The notes beneath the pieces were generated by a model. That model was not told the DNA's origin. It made no database searches and saw only the letters and a program-made list of their open reading frames with translations. From Massilia aurea (GTDB lineage: Bacteria > Pseudomonadota > Gammaproteobacteria > Burkholderiales > Burkholderiaceae_D), in the NCBI RefSeq assembly GCF_014200505.1, contig NZ_JACHBX010000001.1, positions 2,046,001 through 2,110,000 on the forward strand: a stretch of 64,000 nt of DNA, in the 5' to 3' direction. The position numbers and the translations under genes were made by a program. Every line of letters begins with the position of its first letter. Position 1 is the first letter of the stretch. Shown here in pieces: positions 42,618-51,265 of this stretch.

Positions 42618-42650
42618 CAATTGCTCAATAAATCGACTCTGACCCTCATT
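42618..42650. repeat. GGGTCAGAGTC element, right half only (copy H)
   Basis: CAATTGCTCAATAAATCGAC followed by TCTGACCCTCATT. It ends 11 bases from the stop of the glycerate kinase gene. Confidence 0.8.
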
Positions 42651-42661
42651 AGGGGTTGGGG

Positions 42662-43801
42662 TTAGAGCGATTGGCCGAGTTTGAGTGTGGCGGCGACGTT
42701 GCGGGCCGTGGTGCGGAGGTTGAATTCGGCGTTCGCGAGGGCTTCGGCGACCGTGCCGGCTTTCATGATCGTGCTGAACGTGGCGTCGATGCCGTGGGCG
42801 TGGACGGCGCTGGCGTCGTGGCCCAGGCAGCCACCGATGGCGATCACCGGTTTGCCATGGCGCGCAGCCACGCGGGCAACGCCGATCGGCGTTTTTCCGT
42901 TGACGGTTTGACTGTCGATGCGGCCTTCACCCGTGATGACCAGGTCGGCCAGCGCAACGGCGGCGTCCAGTCCGACGGCGTCGGCGACGATTTCGCTGCC
43001 CGGCCGCAGGCGGCCTTTGAGGAAGACCAGCATTGCAGCGGCGATGCCGCCACCGGCGCCGGCGCCCGGGACGTCGGCCACGTCCTGGCCCAGATCGCGC
43101 GCGATAACGGCGGCGTAGTGGCGCAGGTTGGCGTCGAGCTGGGCGACCATCGCCGGTGTTGCGCCTTTTTGCGGGCCGAAGATGGCTGAGGCGCCATTCA
43201 CACCAACCAGCGGGTTGCTGACGTCGCACGCTACCTCGAACACCGAATCCAGCACGCGCGCGTCGAGCTGCGTGATGTCGATCCGCGCGAGGTTGGCCAG
43301 CGCTGCGCCGCCCGGTGCCAGTGGTGCATCCTGCGCGTCGAGCAGCTGCACGCCCAGTGCTTGCAGCATCCCGGCGCCGCCGTCATTGGTGGCGCTGCCG
43401 CCCACGCCGAGGATGAAGCGGCGCGCGCCGGCGTCGAGCGCGGCGAGGATCAGTTCGCCCGTGCCACGGCTGGTCGCGTGCAGCGGATCGCGCGAGGCCG
43501 GCGGGACCAGTTCCAGGCCGCTGGCGGCCGCCATCTCGATCACGGCGATGACGTCGCCGCCCGTCAGGCCGTAGAAGGCATCGACCGGCGTGCCCAGCGG
43601 ACCGGTGGCGCGCAGGTCGACGCGGCGGCCACCGGTCGCGGCGATCATCGCGTCGACGGTGCCTTCGCCGCCATCGGCGACGGGGATCTTGACGTAGCGG
43701 GCGTCAGGGAAGATGTCGCGGAAGCCCGCCTCGATGGCGCTGGCTGCCTCCAGCGCCGACAGGCTTTCCTTGAATGAATCGGGTGCGATCACGATGTGCA
43801 T
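42662..43801 (-). CDS. glxK: Glycerate kinase (GlxK/GarK family)
   Basis: 379 residues, the normal length. Motifs: IAPDSFKESLSALEAASAIE, PVADGGEGTVDAMI, GVGGSATNDGGAGMLQALG, DLVITGEGRIDSQTVNGKTP, IGGCLGHDA. It phosphorylates D-glycerate (to 2- or 3-phosphoglycerate), the end step of glucarate, galactarate, glyoxylate and tartrate breakdown. It follows the MFS transporter by 12 bases on the same strand and is presumably under the divergent CdaR-type regulator. It could also use glycerate formed from tartrate by the dehydrogenase at 22308. Confidence 0.93.
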   Translation of the reverse strand: MHIVIAPDSFKESLSALEAASAIEAGFRDIFPDARYVKIPVADGGEGTVDAMIAATGGRRVDLRATGPLGTPVDAFYGLTGGDVIAVIEMAAASGLELVPPASRDPLHATSRGTGELILAALDAGARRFILGVGGSATNDGGAGMLQALGVQLLDAQDAPLAPGGAALANLARIDITQLDARVLDSVFEVACDVSNPLVGVNGASAIFGPQKGATPAMVAQLDANLRHYAAVIARDLGQDVADVPGAGAGGGIAAAMLVFLKGRLRPGSEIVADAVGLDAAVALADLVITGEGRIDSQTVNGKTPIGVARVAARHGKPVIAIGGCLGHDASAVHAHGIDATFSTIMKAGTVAEALANAEFNLRTTARNVAATLKLGQSL

Positions 43802-43813
43802 GCTACGCTCCGA

Positions 43814-45127
43814 TCAACGGTTGACGAGGCGCGCAGGCACCACGAGCACCAGCATCGCGCCGATGAACAGCACGGTCGACAGGATGTACAGAGCCATGTC
43901 GGTGCTGCCGGTGGCGTCCTTGATCCAGCCGACCAGGAACGGGCTGAGGAAGCCGGCGATCTGCCCCATCGAATTGATCAGCGCCAGGCCCGCAGCGGCG
44001 GCCGCGCTACCCAGGAACGCTGCTGGCAATGGCCAGAACATCGGCAAGCCGGTCAGCGCGCCCATCGTCGCCAGGCTCAGGCCGATCATCACCAGCACCA
44101 CGTTATCCGAGAAATTCGCGGCCAGCAGCAGGCCGGCCAGCGCCATCAGCAACGGCGCCGAGAGGTGCCAGCGGCGCTCGCGCCGGCGGTCGGCCGAGCG
44201 GCCCACCAGCACCATGAAGACACCGGCGAACAGGTAGGGAATCGCGCTGAGCCAGCCGACCGTCGTGGCGCTCTCGAAGCCCAGCGACTTGATGATCGAC
44301 GGCAGCCAGAAGTTGATCGCATACACGCCCATCTGGATGCTGAAGTAGATGAAGCCGAGCATCCACACATGCCAGTCGCGCAGCACGGCGCCGAACGAAT
44401 GCACCGCATGCGTGCCGCTCGAGCGCTGCGCTTCGTCCTCGTCGAGCGCCGTCTGCATCGCCGTTTTTTCTTCGGCAGTCAGCCACGGCGCCTGCGCCAG
44501 GCTATCGTTCAGGTAGAACAGCACCGCGACACCCAGCAGCACGGTCGGAATGCCCTGCAGCAGGAACAGCCACTGCCAGCCATCCATGCCGCCCTGGCCG
44601 GCCGAGAAGTGACTCAGCATCCAGCCCGACAACGGGCCACCGATCAGGCCCGAGACAGGAATGGCCGACATGAACAGCGCCATTACCTGGCCGCGCTTGT
44701 GCGCAGGGAACCACTTGGTGAAGTACAGGACCATGCCGGGGAAGAAGCCCGCTTCGGCCACACCGGTAAAGAAGCGCAGCACATAGAATTCGACCGGCGT
44801 GCTCACGAACAGCATGCAGGCCGACAGCGCGCCCCAGGTCATCATCATCACCGCGATCCAGCGCCGCGCGCCCAGCTTGTGCAGGATGAGGTTACTCGGT
44901 ACGCCGAAGGTCACGTAGCCAATGAAGAAAATGCCAGCGCCCAGGCCATACACGGTTTCGCTCAGTTGCAGCGCATCGAGCATCTCGAGCTTGGCGAAGC
45001 CGACGTTGACGCGATCCAGGTAATTGAAGAAGTAGCAGACGAAGATGAAGGGGATCAGGCGCCATGTGGCCTTGCGGTAGGCGCCTTCGAGCAAGCTCGC
45101 GCCGGGGGTGCTGGCAATGGTACTCAT
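43814..45127 (-). CDS. MFS transporter, anion:cation symporter family (organic-acid type)
   Basis: 437 residues, twelve transmembrane helices. ACS-family signatures: PFIFVCYFFNYLDRVNVGFA, GAGIFFIGYVTFGVPSNLIL, RFFTGVAEAGFFPGMVLYFT. These transport tartrate (TtuB), glucarate/galactarate (GudP/GarP), galactonate or phthalate. It precedes glycerate kinase by 12 bases and is divergent from a CdaR-type regulator, which points to uptake of a diacid that yields glycerate, such as glucarate, galactarate or tartrate. Confidence 0.9.
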   Translation of the reverse strand: MSTIASTPGASLLEGAYRKATWRLIPFIFVCYFFNYLDRVNVGFAKLEMLDALQLSETVYGLGAGIFFIGYVTFGVPSNLILHKLGARRWIAVMMMTWGALSACMLFVSTPVEFYVLRFFTGVAEAGFFPGMVLYFTKWFPAHKRGQVMALFMSAIPVSGLIGGPLSGWMLSHFSAGQGGMDGWQWLFLLQGIPTVLLGVAVLFYLNDSLAQAPWLTAEEKTAMQTALDEDEAQRSSGTHAVHSFGAVLRDWHVWMLGFIYFSIQMGVYAINFWLPSIIKSLGFESATTVGWLSAIPYLFAGVFMVLVGRSADRRRERRWHLSAPLLMALAGLLLAANFSDNVVLVMIGLSLATMGALTGLPMFWPLPAAFLGSAAAAAGLALINSMGQIAGFLSPFLVGWIKDATGSTDMALYILSTVLFIGAMLVLVVPARLVNR

Positions 45128-45324
45128 GCTGTCTCCGAATATATGGTCATGTAATCATCGAGATTATCAACCAAACAAGGGCTGCCAAGCGTCGGCGACA
45201 CGCACAATTCAAGCCCCTTGATTCTCGCCTTTTTTCAGGCATGTGCACAAGTTGATAGCCAAACCAGTGTTCGCATACCCAATCAGCATGCCAACCCGAC
45301 CCGCCCGGACCGCGCAGCCTACCG

Positions 45325-45346
45325 GCATAATTGTGCATAATCACAA
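45325..45346. promoter_or_regulatory. Candidate operator in front of the CdaR-type gene
   Basis: Two GCATAAT direct repeats (45325-45331 and 45335-45341) are spaced 10 bases apart, one helical turn. They overlap the palindrome TTGTG-CATAAT-CACAA (45331-45346). It lies 26 bases before the regulator start in the shared region with the transporter operon. Autoregulation is inferred. Confidence 0.4.
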
Positions 45347-45372
45347 ACGCCCTCTTTCAACCAGACACCGCC

Positions 45373-46569
45373 ATGCACATCCTCGACACCGGCCTCGCCC
45401 AGGAAATCGTCGCCCGCACCATGCGCATCATCCCGTTCAACGTCAACGTGATGGACGCCCATGGCGTGATTCTCGCCAGTGGCAACGCGGCGCGGGTCGG
45501 CGAGCTGCATGCCGGCGCCCTGCTGGCGCTGGCCAAGAAGCTCACCACCGAAATCGATGGGGCGGCCGCGCACAAGCTGCATGGCGCCCAGCCGGGCATC
45601 AACCTGCCGCTGTGCGTCGGCGGCGAGATCTGCGGCGCGGTGGGCCTGTCCGGCGCGCCCGACGACGTGCGCCAGTTCGGCGAGCTGGTACGCCTCAGTG
45701 CCGAGATGATCCTCGAGCAGGCCGCCCTGACCCAGACGCTGCAAAGCCACTCACGCTACCGCGAAGCGTTCGTGCTTAACCTGATCCGCTACGAGCCGGG
45801 CGCGCGCGCCGAACTCGAAGGCTGGGCGCAGCGGCTCGGGATCGACATCGAGCGCATGCAGCTCGTGTTTCTGGTCGAACTGCAGGGCGTGCCGGCGGCG
45901 GTGGACCACGCCCCGAGCGCCGTGCAGCTGCTGCAGATGCGGCTCCTGGCGCGCCGCGATGACGCCCTCACCGCCACCGTGGGCCCTGCCGAACTGGTGC
46001 TGCTCGAGGCCTGGGAGCCGTCCCGCAAAGGACTCGAGACACCGCCGCAGCGCCGACTCGATGCCTTGGCCCAGCTGTTGCGCGAAGAATGCACGCTGCC
46101 GTTCACACTGTCGATGGGGATTGCGCTGCCCGGCATCGACGGCGCTGCGATCTCGTATGGCAGCGCGCGCACCGCCAGCCGGCTCGGGCGCGCACGCCAT
46201 CCGCAGCAGCAGGTTTTCAGCTATTACGAGATGGACTTGCCGGTACTGCTGTCGGGCCTGGACAGCGGCTGGCAGGCCCACCAGTTGCGCATGCCGATCG
46301 CGCGGCTCGCGCACGACAAGAGCCGCGCCATGCTGCGCGCGACGCTGTCCGCATGGTTCGAGCAGAACGAAAATTCGGCCGCCACCGCGAAGGCGCTGGG
46401 CATCCACCGCAACACGCTCGACTACCGGCTGCGCCGCATCGGCGAGCTCACGGGCCTGGACCTCGGCGCGAGCGAAGACAAGCTGCTGTTGTACGTGTCG
46501 TCGTTGTTGAGCCCGACGCTGAGCCCGATATTGAACGCGACGGTCAGCCCCGACGCCCCACCGGCATAG
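45373..46569 (+). CDS. cdaR: CdaR-family sugar-diacid regulator
   Basis: 398 residues from ATG 45373. The N-terminal diacid-recognition domain (LAQEIVARTMRIIPFNVNVM, GVILASGNAARVGELHAGAL, PLCVGGEICGAVGLSG) is followed by a PucR-type C-terminal HTH (ENSAATAKALGIHRNTLDYR). CdaR activates glucarate/galactarate/glycerate genes in enterobacteria. Here it is divergent from an MFS transporter-glycerate kinase operon. Its 3' end overlaps the convergent gene at 46544 by 26 bases. Confidence 0.88.
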   Translation: MHILDTGLAQEIVARTMRIIPFNVNVMDAHGVILASGNAARVGELHAGALLALAKKLTTEIDGAAAHKLHGAQPGINLPLCVGGEICGAVGLSGAPDDVRQFGELVRLSAEMILEQAALTQTLQSHSRYREAFVLNLIRYEPGARAELEGWAQRLGIDIERMQLVFLVELQGVPAAVDHAPSAVQLLQMRLLARRDDALTATVGPAELVLLEAWEPSRKGLETPPQRRLDALAQLLREECTLPFTLSMGIALPGIDGAAISYGSARTASRLGRARHPQQQVFSYYEMDLPVLLSGLDSGWQAHQLRMPIARLAHDKSRAMLRATLSAWFEQNENSAATAKALGIHRNTLDYRLRRIGELTGLDLGASEDKLLLYVSSLLSPTLSPILNATVSPDAPPA

Positions 46570-47401
46570 CCGACAATCCGCCGCCCGGCATCGACGCCCG
46601 CATGACGCCCGACTTGTCATCGCTGCGTTCGCGCCGTGCTTTTGCAGCCGCAGCGATGCGGCGCGCTTCGACCAGGGCCGCCGCGCGCTGTGCTTGTGTC
46701 AGCTGGCCCCCCAGCGCGGTCAGCAGCCCGCTGCGCTCGGCAAACATCTGCGGCGACCGGTCGCCAGGCTGCGCGACCTCTGCCTCGATCAACCCAACCG
46801 CAACCAGATAGCCATACCCCTGCACGGGACGCTTGTCCGTCAGATCCGAGCCAGTCAGCTTCTGCATCCCCCACAGCATCAGTACGGTCGAGTCCCCCGC
46901 CTCGGCCGCCGCGTCGAGCTGGCTGGCCGCCGTCGCCTTCCACTCGCGCACCAACGGGTCGTCGGGCCGCGTTGTCAGCGCACTCGGATCGCCAAACGGA
47001 CCTTCGGCGGCATGCATCCACGCCGCGCCCGGCACGCCGGCCTTGACGGCCGTGGCGAGGTAATCGAGTCGCGCCAGCCGCTCGCGCTCCGTCATCGCGC
47101 CACACATGCGCGTCATGTTCCGGCGCTCCTCGGCGTTCAGCGCGCGTTTCGCGCCCAGCTTGTTGTCGTGCATCTCGAGATCCTGCCGCCGGTTGAACGA
47201 CGCGCAGCTGGAGACGAACATGTAGGCCGCGTAGGCATCGTTCGGATCGTGCGATGCCAGCAGATCGGCCACATGCGCACTCAGGTTCGGGCGAACGGCA
47301 GCAGCCAGCACCGACGCTGACACTGCTGCCGATACCGCCTGTGCCGGCACGTGCACGGGCACGGCGGCACGAGGCGCAGCCGGCGGCGGTGCGCCCGTCA
47401 C
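46544..47401 (-). CDS. Hypothetical protein, C-terminal part of an amber-interrupted gene
   Basis: 285 residues from a GTG at 47401 with no Shine-Dalgarno. Upstream in the same frame, after an amber TAG at 47432-47434, lies a 24-codon segment starting at ATG 47506 behind a strong GGGGAGG site. It encodes a basic start plus one membrane helix. The complete protein would be about 320 residues, membrane-anchored, with an Ala/Pro-rich linker and a soluble domain. That domain has SHDPNDAYAAYMFVSSCA, LNAEERRNMTRMCGAMTERE and LMLWGMQKLTGSDLTDKRP, features of Sel1-like or DUF-type helical proteins. I do not recognise the family with certainty. Expression of this part probably needs restored reading. 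Confidence 0.6.
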   Translation of the reverse strand: MTGAPPPAAPRAAVPVHVPAQAVSAAVSASVLAAAVRPNLSAHVADLLASHDPNDAYAAYMFVSSCASFNRRQDLEMHDNKLGAKRALNAEERRNMTRMCGAMTERERLARLDYLATAVKAGVPGAAWMHAAEGPFGDPSALTTRPDDPLVREWKATAASQLDAAAEAGDSTVLMLWGMQKLTGSDLTDKRPVQGYGYLVAVGLIEAEVAQPGDRSPQMFAERSGLLTALGGQLTQAQRAAALVEARRIAAAAKARRERSDDKSGVMRASMPGGGLSAMPVGRRG

Positions 47402-47431
47402 GGCGACGACCGTGTCACGTGTCGAACTGTT

Positions 47432-47506
47432 CTACATGAGCCCCGCCACGCCAATGCCGGCTACGACGAGCGTGCCGACCAGCCATTGTTGCCGACGTTT
47501 TTCCAT
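47432..47506 (-). pseudogene. N-terminal membrane-anchor fragment cut off by an in-frame TAG
   Basis: ATG 47506 follows GGGGAGG with a 7-base gap. The 24 codons read MEKRRQQWLVGTLVVAGIGV then AGLM and stop at TAG (47432-47434). The same frame then continues without another stop into the 285-residue protein that ends at 46544. A single-base change to the TAG codon would rejoin both parts. Confidence 0.65.
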
Positions 47507-47703
47507 CACAGCGCCTCCCCGGCGAAATGCATTGATCGGACCGAGTATAGCCAGCGCCTGCACGCTATTTCTCACACATTATGGCGGCGGCCGGCACAGA
47601 TACACTTTGTAGCATTGCTTACTGGAATTCTTAACATGTTAGGGGGCGCCCGTAGTCTAATGAACTCATCGATTCAACGGATCGGCCACCAGGAGAAACA
47701 ATA

Positions 47704-48165
47704 ATGAAAACCAAGTTCATCGCAGCACTGATTGCATTGACCTTTACCGCGAGTGGCAGCGCTTTTGCACAACGCGGTGATCACGGAAACGATCGCGATC
47801 ACGACCGCAACGGCTATTCGCAACAGCAGCACAACGACCGCCGTGACGATGATCGCCGCGACGACAACCGAAACGACCGCAACGACCGCCACGATGGCCC
47901 GCGCGCCAACGATAACCAGCACCGCAACGACAGCGCCCAGTATTATCGGCGCGACGATTCCCGCGGTGGCGGTCCACGCCACGATATGCGCCGCGGCGGC
48001 AAGCTGCACAAGGAATATCGCCACGATCGCTATGTGGTCAATGACTGGCGCGGTCGCCACCTGAGCGCGCCACCCCGTGGATATCACTGGGTCCAGACCG
48101 GTAACGATTATGTGTTGGCGGCGATTGCCACCGGTATTATTGCCCAGGTATTGTTCGCGAATTAA
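47704..48165 (+). CDS. RcnB-family periplasmic protein
   Basis: 153 residues. Signal peptide with cleavage after SAFA. A highly charged Asp/Arg/Asn/His middle (residues ~24-95) is followed by the conserved RcnB end YVVNDWRGRHLSAPPRGYHW and a short hydrophobic C-terminus. RcnB in E. coli helps nickel/cobalt homeostasis; most members are uncharacterised. GGAGAAAC precedes the ATG and an intrinsic terminator follows, so it is monocistronic. Confidence 0.85.
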   Translation: MKTKFIAALIALTFTASGSAFAQRGDHGNDRDHDRNGYSQQQHNDRRDDDRRDDNRNDRNDRHDGPRANDNQHRNDSAQYYRRDDSRGGGPRHDMRRGGKLHKEYRHDRYVVNDWRGRHLSAPPRGYHWVQTGNDYVLAAIATGIIAQVLFAN

Positions 48166-48184
48166 ACGCTGGCTGATGCCGCCA

Positions 48185-48218
48185 TAAACCGCCCGTCGAA
48201 AGGCGCGGCGGTTTTTTT
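48185..48218 (+). terminator. Rho-independent terminator of the RcnB-like gene
   Basis: AAACCGCC pairs with GGCGGTTT around a 13-base loop (CGTCGAAAGGCGC), followed by a seven-base T-run. Confidence 0.88.
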
Positions 48219-48334
48219 ACGCACCCGCGTACCATATTTACAACATCCATTCATCCCTCTCCACTTGTTGCATCCCTTCAACCCTGCGCACGTTTAATAT
48301 CAATCAATGCGCTTTATGTGACAACGGAGAATTG

Positions 48335-51076
48335 ATGAATACGAATTTGAAAGCAGGCGCCCGCGCCGTGCGTGGCGTGCTCCTGGCATGCGCCGGAACG
48401 ACCATCGCCCTGGCGAGCCTGCCCTTGGCTGCGCAGACGTTGCCGGCGGTGTCGGCAGCGGAGTTGCCGCGCGTCGAAGTCACGGGCTCGGCGATCCGCC
48501 GCGTGCAGTCTGAAACTGCGCTACCGGTGCAAACGATTTCACGTGCCGAGATCGAGAAAACGGGCGTGACCACCGCTGCTGAATTGATGGGCCGGGTCTC
48601 GGCCAACAGCAACGGCCTGACCGACGGCGCCAGCATCAACGTCGGCGGCGACCAGCGTGGTTTCAACAGCGCCAACCTGCGCGGCATCGGTACTTCATCG
48701 ACGCTGGTACTGCTCAATGGCCGGCGCATGGCCAACTTCGCCTCGCCCGGCGACGACAGCGGCGTTGACCTGAACAATATCCCGGCAGCGGCGCTCGAGC
48801 GCGTCGAAGTGCTACTCGACGGTGCATCGGCGCTGTATGGCACCGACGCCATCGGCGGCGTCATCAACTTCATCACCCGCAAGGACTTCCAGGGACTGGA
48901 AGCGAACGTGTACGTCGGCACGACCGACGAAGGCGGCGCCGGCAAGCGCACCGCCAGCCTCAGCGCCGGCAAGGGCGTACTTGAGCGCGATGGCTACAAC
49001 ATCTTCGCCGTGGCTGACTTCCAGCGCACCAATCCCCTGAACACGTCGCAGCGCAGCTTCATCCCCGGCCTGCAGGTCGAGCAGCGCCTCGGTCACCTGC
49101 TGTCGAGCTACACGAGTCCGGCCAATATCCGGCTGACTTCGGCCCAGCGCGACCATCTGCAGGAGATCGGTTTCACACTCAATGGCAAGCCGATCACGAA
49201 CCGCCTGATCAACCTGTCGGTCCCGGGCTGCGCGCCGCCGGCCAATGTGTACCTGCCGGATGGCACGGGCGGCGTCGATGCATGCACCTATAACTATATG
49301 GGCGACACCGAGCTGTATCCGAAGTCCGAAAAAGCCAGCGTGCTCAGCCGCGCCGTGATCAAGCTGGGTGGCTCGCACCAGGCCTATGCCGAAGTGGCGC
49401 TCAGCCGCGCCAAGACCGACTACACCGGCTCGTCGGCGCGCGTGGCGGGCTACGTCGATTATTCACGGGTGCCGCAACTGGCCGGCACCGGCCTGGACGG
49501 GTTGGACGACGATATCCCGGGCGAACTGGAATTGCGCATGCGCCTGAACGAAGCGGGCCAGCGCACCAGCACCCTCACCAGCGAAGGCGTGCGTTTTGTC
49601 GTTGGCGTGACGGGCACCGTGGGCGGCTGGGATTACGACACCGCGTACAACCACAGCGTCAACACCGTCAAGGACCGCGACACCCATGGCTACCTGCTCT
49701 ACAACGAGCTGCTCGAAGGGATTGCCGATGGCCGCATCAACCCGTTCGGCCCATCGAGCCCGGAAGGCCGGGCGCTGATCGACAGCATCCAGGTCGACGA
49801 TGTCGTGCGCCGCGCGCGCGGCACGCTCGACGCCGTCGACGTCAAGTTGTCACGCGCCCTGATGCCGATGGCCGGCGGCGACCTGGCGGTGGCCATCGGC
49901 GGTGAAGCACGGCGCGAAAAGAACCAGTTTACGCCATCGGCCCTGCTCCTGAGCGACAACATCAACAATGACGCGGCGCCCGAAGGCGGCCGCGCCACCA
50001 GCGACAGCCGCGATGTGGCTGCGGTGTACGGCGAAGTGCTGGTGCCGTTCGCCAAACAGTGGGAAGCGCAGCTGTCGGCACGCTACGACCTCTACGAAAA
50101 TGTGGGCGGCGCGACCAGTCCGAAGATCGGCCTGACCTACCGGCCAAGCGACGCGCTGCTGCTGCGCGGCTCGGCCGGCCGGGGCTTCCGCGCGCCGTCG
50201 ATGACTGAGCTGTACCGTCCGACCGTCTACAGCAGCACGGCCACCCTGCCCGATCCGGTGTATTGCGCCACGGTCGAGAACAATTATTCGGACTGCGCCG
50301 ACAATTGGGACACGCGCCGCTACAGCAACGACGCGCTGAAACCCGAGCGCAGCCGCCAGTTCTCGCTGGGGGCCGTGTTTGCCGCCGGCAAGCATGTCAG
50401 CGCGTCGCTCGACTACTGGAACATCAAGCGTACGAACCTCATCAGCGAAATCGGCGACGACATCATCCTCGGCAACCTGGCCAAGTACGGCGACCTGGTA
50501 TATCGCGACGAGGATGGGCTGATCGACTACATCGAACTGCGCAAGGACAACCGCGGCGCGCAACTGGCGCGCGGCCTCGACCTGGCGCTGACGGTACGCG
50601 GCGTCGATACCGCCATCGGCCGCTTTGGCGGGCGCCTGAACGGCACCTATGTGCTGACGTCCAAAATCCAGAATGCGCCTGGCGATGCGTTCGTGAGCAA
50701 TCTGAACCGCTTCGTGACCGACGGCGTGGTCCAGCGCTGGCGCCACACGGTCAGTGTCGACTGGGATCGCGGGCCCCTCTCGGCCAGCTTGCAAAATACG
50801 TTCTCGAGCGGCTACGAAGACCAGAACACGGCAATCAATATCGACAATGGCAGCGTGGTGGCGGCCAACCGGGTCAAGCGCTATTCGCTTTGGGATTTGT
50901 CGGGCGCGTATGCAGTCAATACGAACCTGAAACTGCGCGTGGGTATCCAGAATCTGTTCGACACGAGTCCGCCCTATTCCAACCAGGCGTATTACTTTTT
51001 GTCCGGTTACGACCCAAGCTATACGGATCCGCGTGGGCGCCGTTTTTATGCCAGTGCGAATTATTCGTTCAAATAA
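48335..51076 (+). CDS. TonB-dependent receptor, substrate unknown
   Basis: 913 residues from ATG 48335 (CGGAGA upstream). Signal peptide ending LPLAAQ. A TonB-box-like segment (RVEVTGSAIRRV), plug (LPVQTISRAEIEKTGVTTAA, TLVLLNGRRMAN, DLNNIPAAALERVEVLLDGA, GTDAIGGVINFITRKDFQGL) and a large barrel ending YASANYSFK with terminal Phe-Lys follow. The long plug and NNIP motif place it in the large oligomer/peptide or carbohydrate-related receptor group rather than siderophore receptors. There is no Fur box in the leader and no transport partner nearby. Confidence 0.9.
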   Translation: MNTNLKAGARAVRGVLLACAGTTIALASLPLAAQTLPAVSAAELPRVEVTGSAIRRVQSETALPVQTISRAEIEKTGVTTAAELMGRVSANSNGLTDGASINVGGDQRGFNSANLRGIGTSSTLVLLNGRRMANFASPGDDSGVDLNNIPAAALERVEVLLDGASALYGTDAIGGVINFITRKDFQGLEANVYVGTTDEGGAGKRTASLSAGKGVLERDGYNIFAVADFQRTNPLNTSQRSFIPGLQVEQRLGHLLSSYTSPANIRLTSAQRDHLQEIGFTLNGKPITNRLINLSVPGCAPPANVYLPDGTGGVDACTYNYMGDTELYPKSEKASVLSRAVIKLGGSHQAYAEVALSRAKTDYTGSSARVAGYVDYSRVPQLAGTGLDGLDDDIPGELELRMRLNEAGQRTSTLTSEGVRFVVGVTGTVGGWDYDTAYNHSVNTVKDRDTHGYLLYNELLEGIADGRINPFGPSSPEGRALIDSIQVDDVVRRARGTLDAVDVKLSRALMPMAGGDLAVAIGGEARREKNQFTPSALLLSDNINNDAAPEGGRATSDSRDVAAVYGEVLVPFAKQWEAQLSARYDLYENVGGATSPKIGLTYRPSDALLLRGSAGRGFRAPSMTELYRPTVYSSTATLPDPVYCATVENNYSDCADNWDTRRYSNDALKPERSRQFSLGAVFAAGKHVSASLDYWNIKRTNLISEIGDDIILGNLAKYGDLVYRDEDGLIDYIELRKDNRGAQLARGLDLALTVRGVDTAIGRFGGRLNGTYVLTSKIQNAPGDAFVSNLNRFVTDGVVQRWRHTVSVDWDRGPLSASLQNTFSSGYEDQNTAINIDNGSVVAANRVKRYSLWDLSGAYAVNTNLKLRVGIQNLFDTSPPYSNQAYYFLSGYDPSYTDPRGRRFYASANYSFK

Positions 51077-51265
51077 GGCTTGAGCGGTCTTGACGGGATT
51101 TCGCCAGCCAGCGGAATCCCGAATGACCATGTCGAAGAAGCTTACATCCGTAAATACAGCAACAAGCACCAGTTAAAATTTCTATTGGAATCAGATGGTT
51201 GAAACCAGTTGAAGGCATGGCATGGTTACTGCTAGTTACAAGGCTCACACTAACCGGAGAACACC

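Noticed and set aside
51090..51118. GGGATT/AATCCC hairpin after the TonB receptor as a terminator
   Set aside because: The stem is only six pairs with a long loop and no T-run follows.
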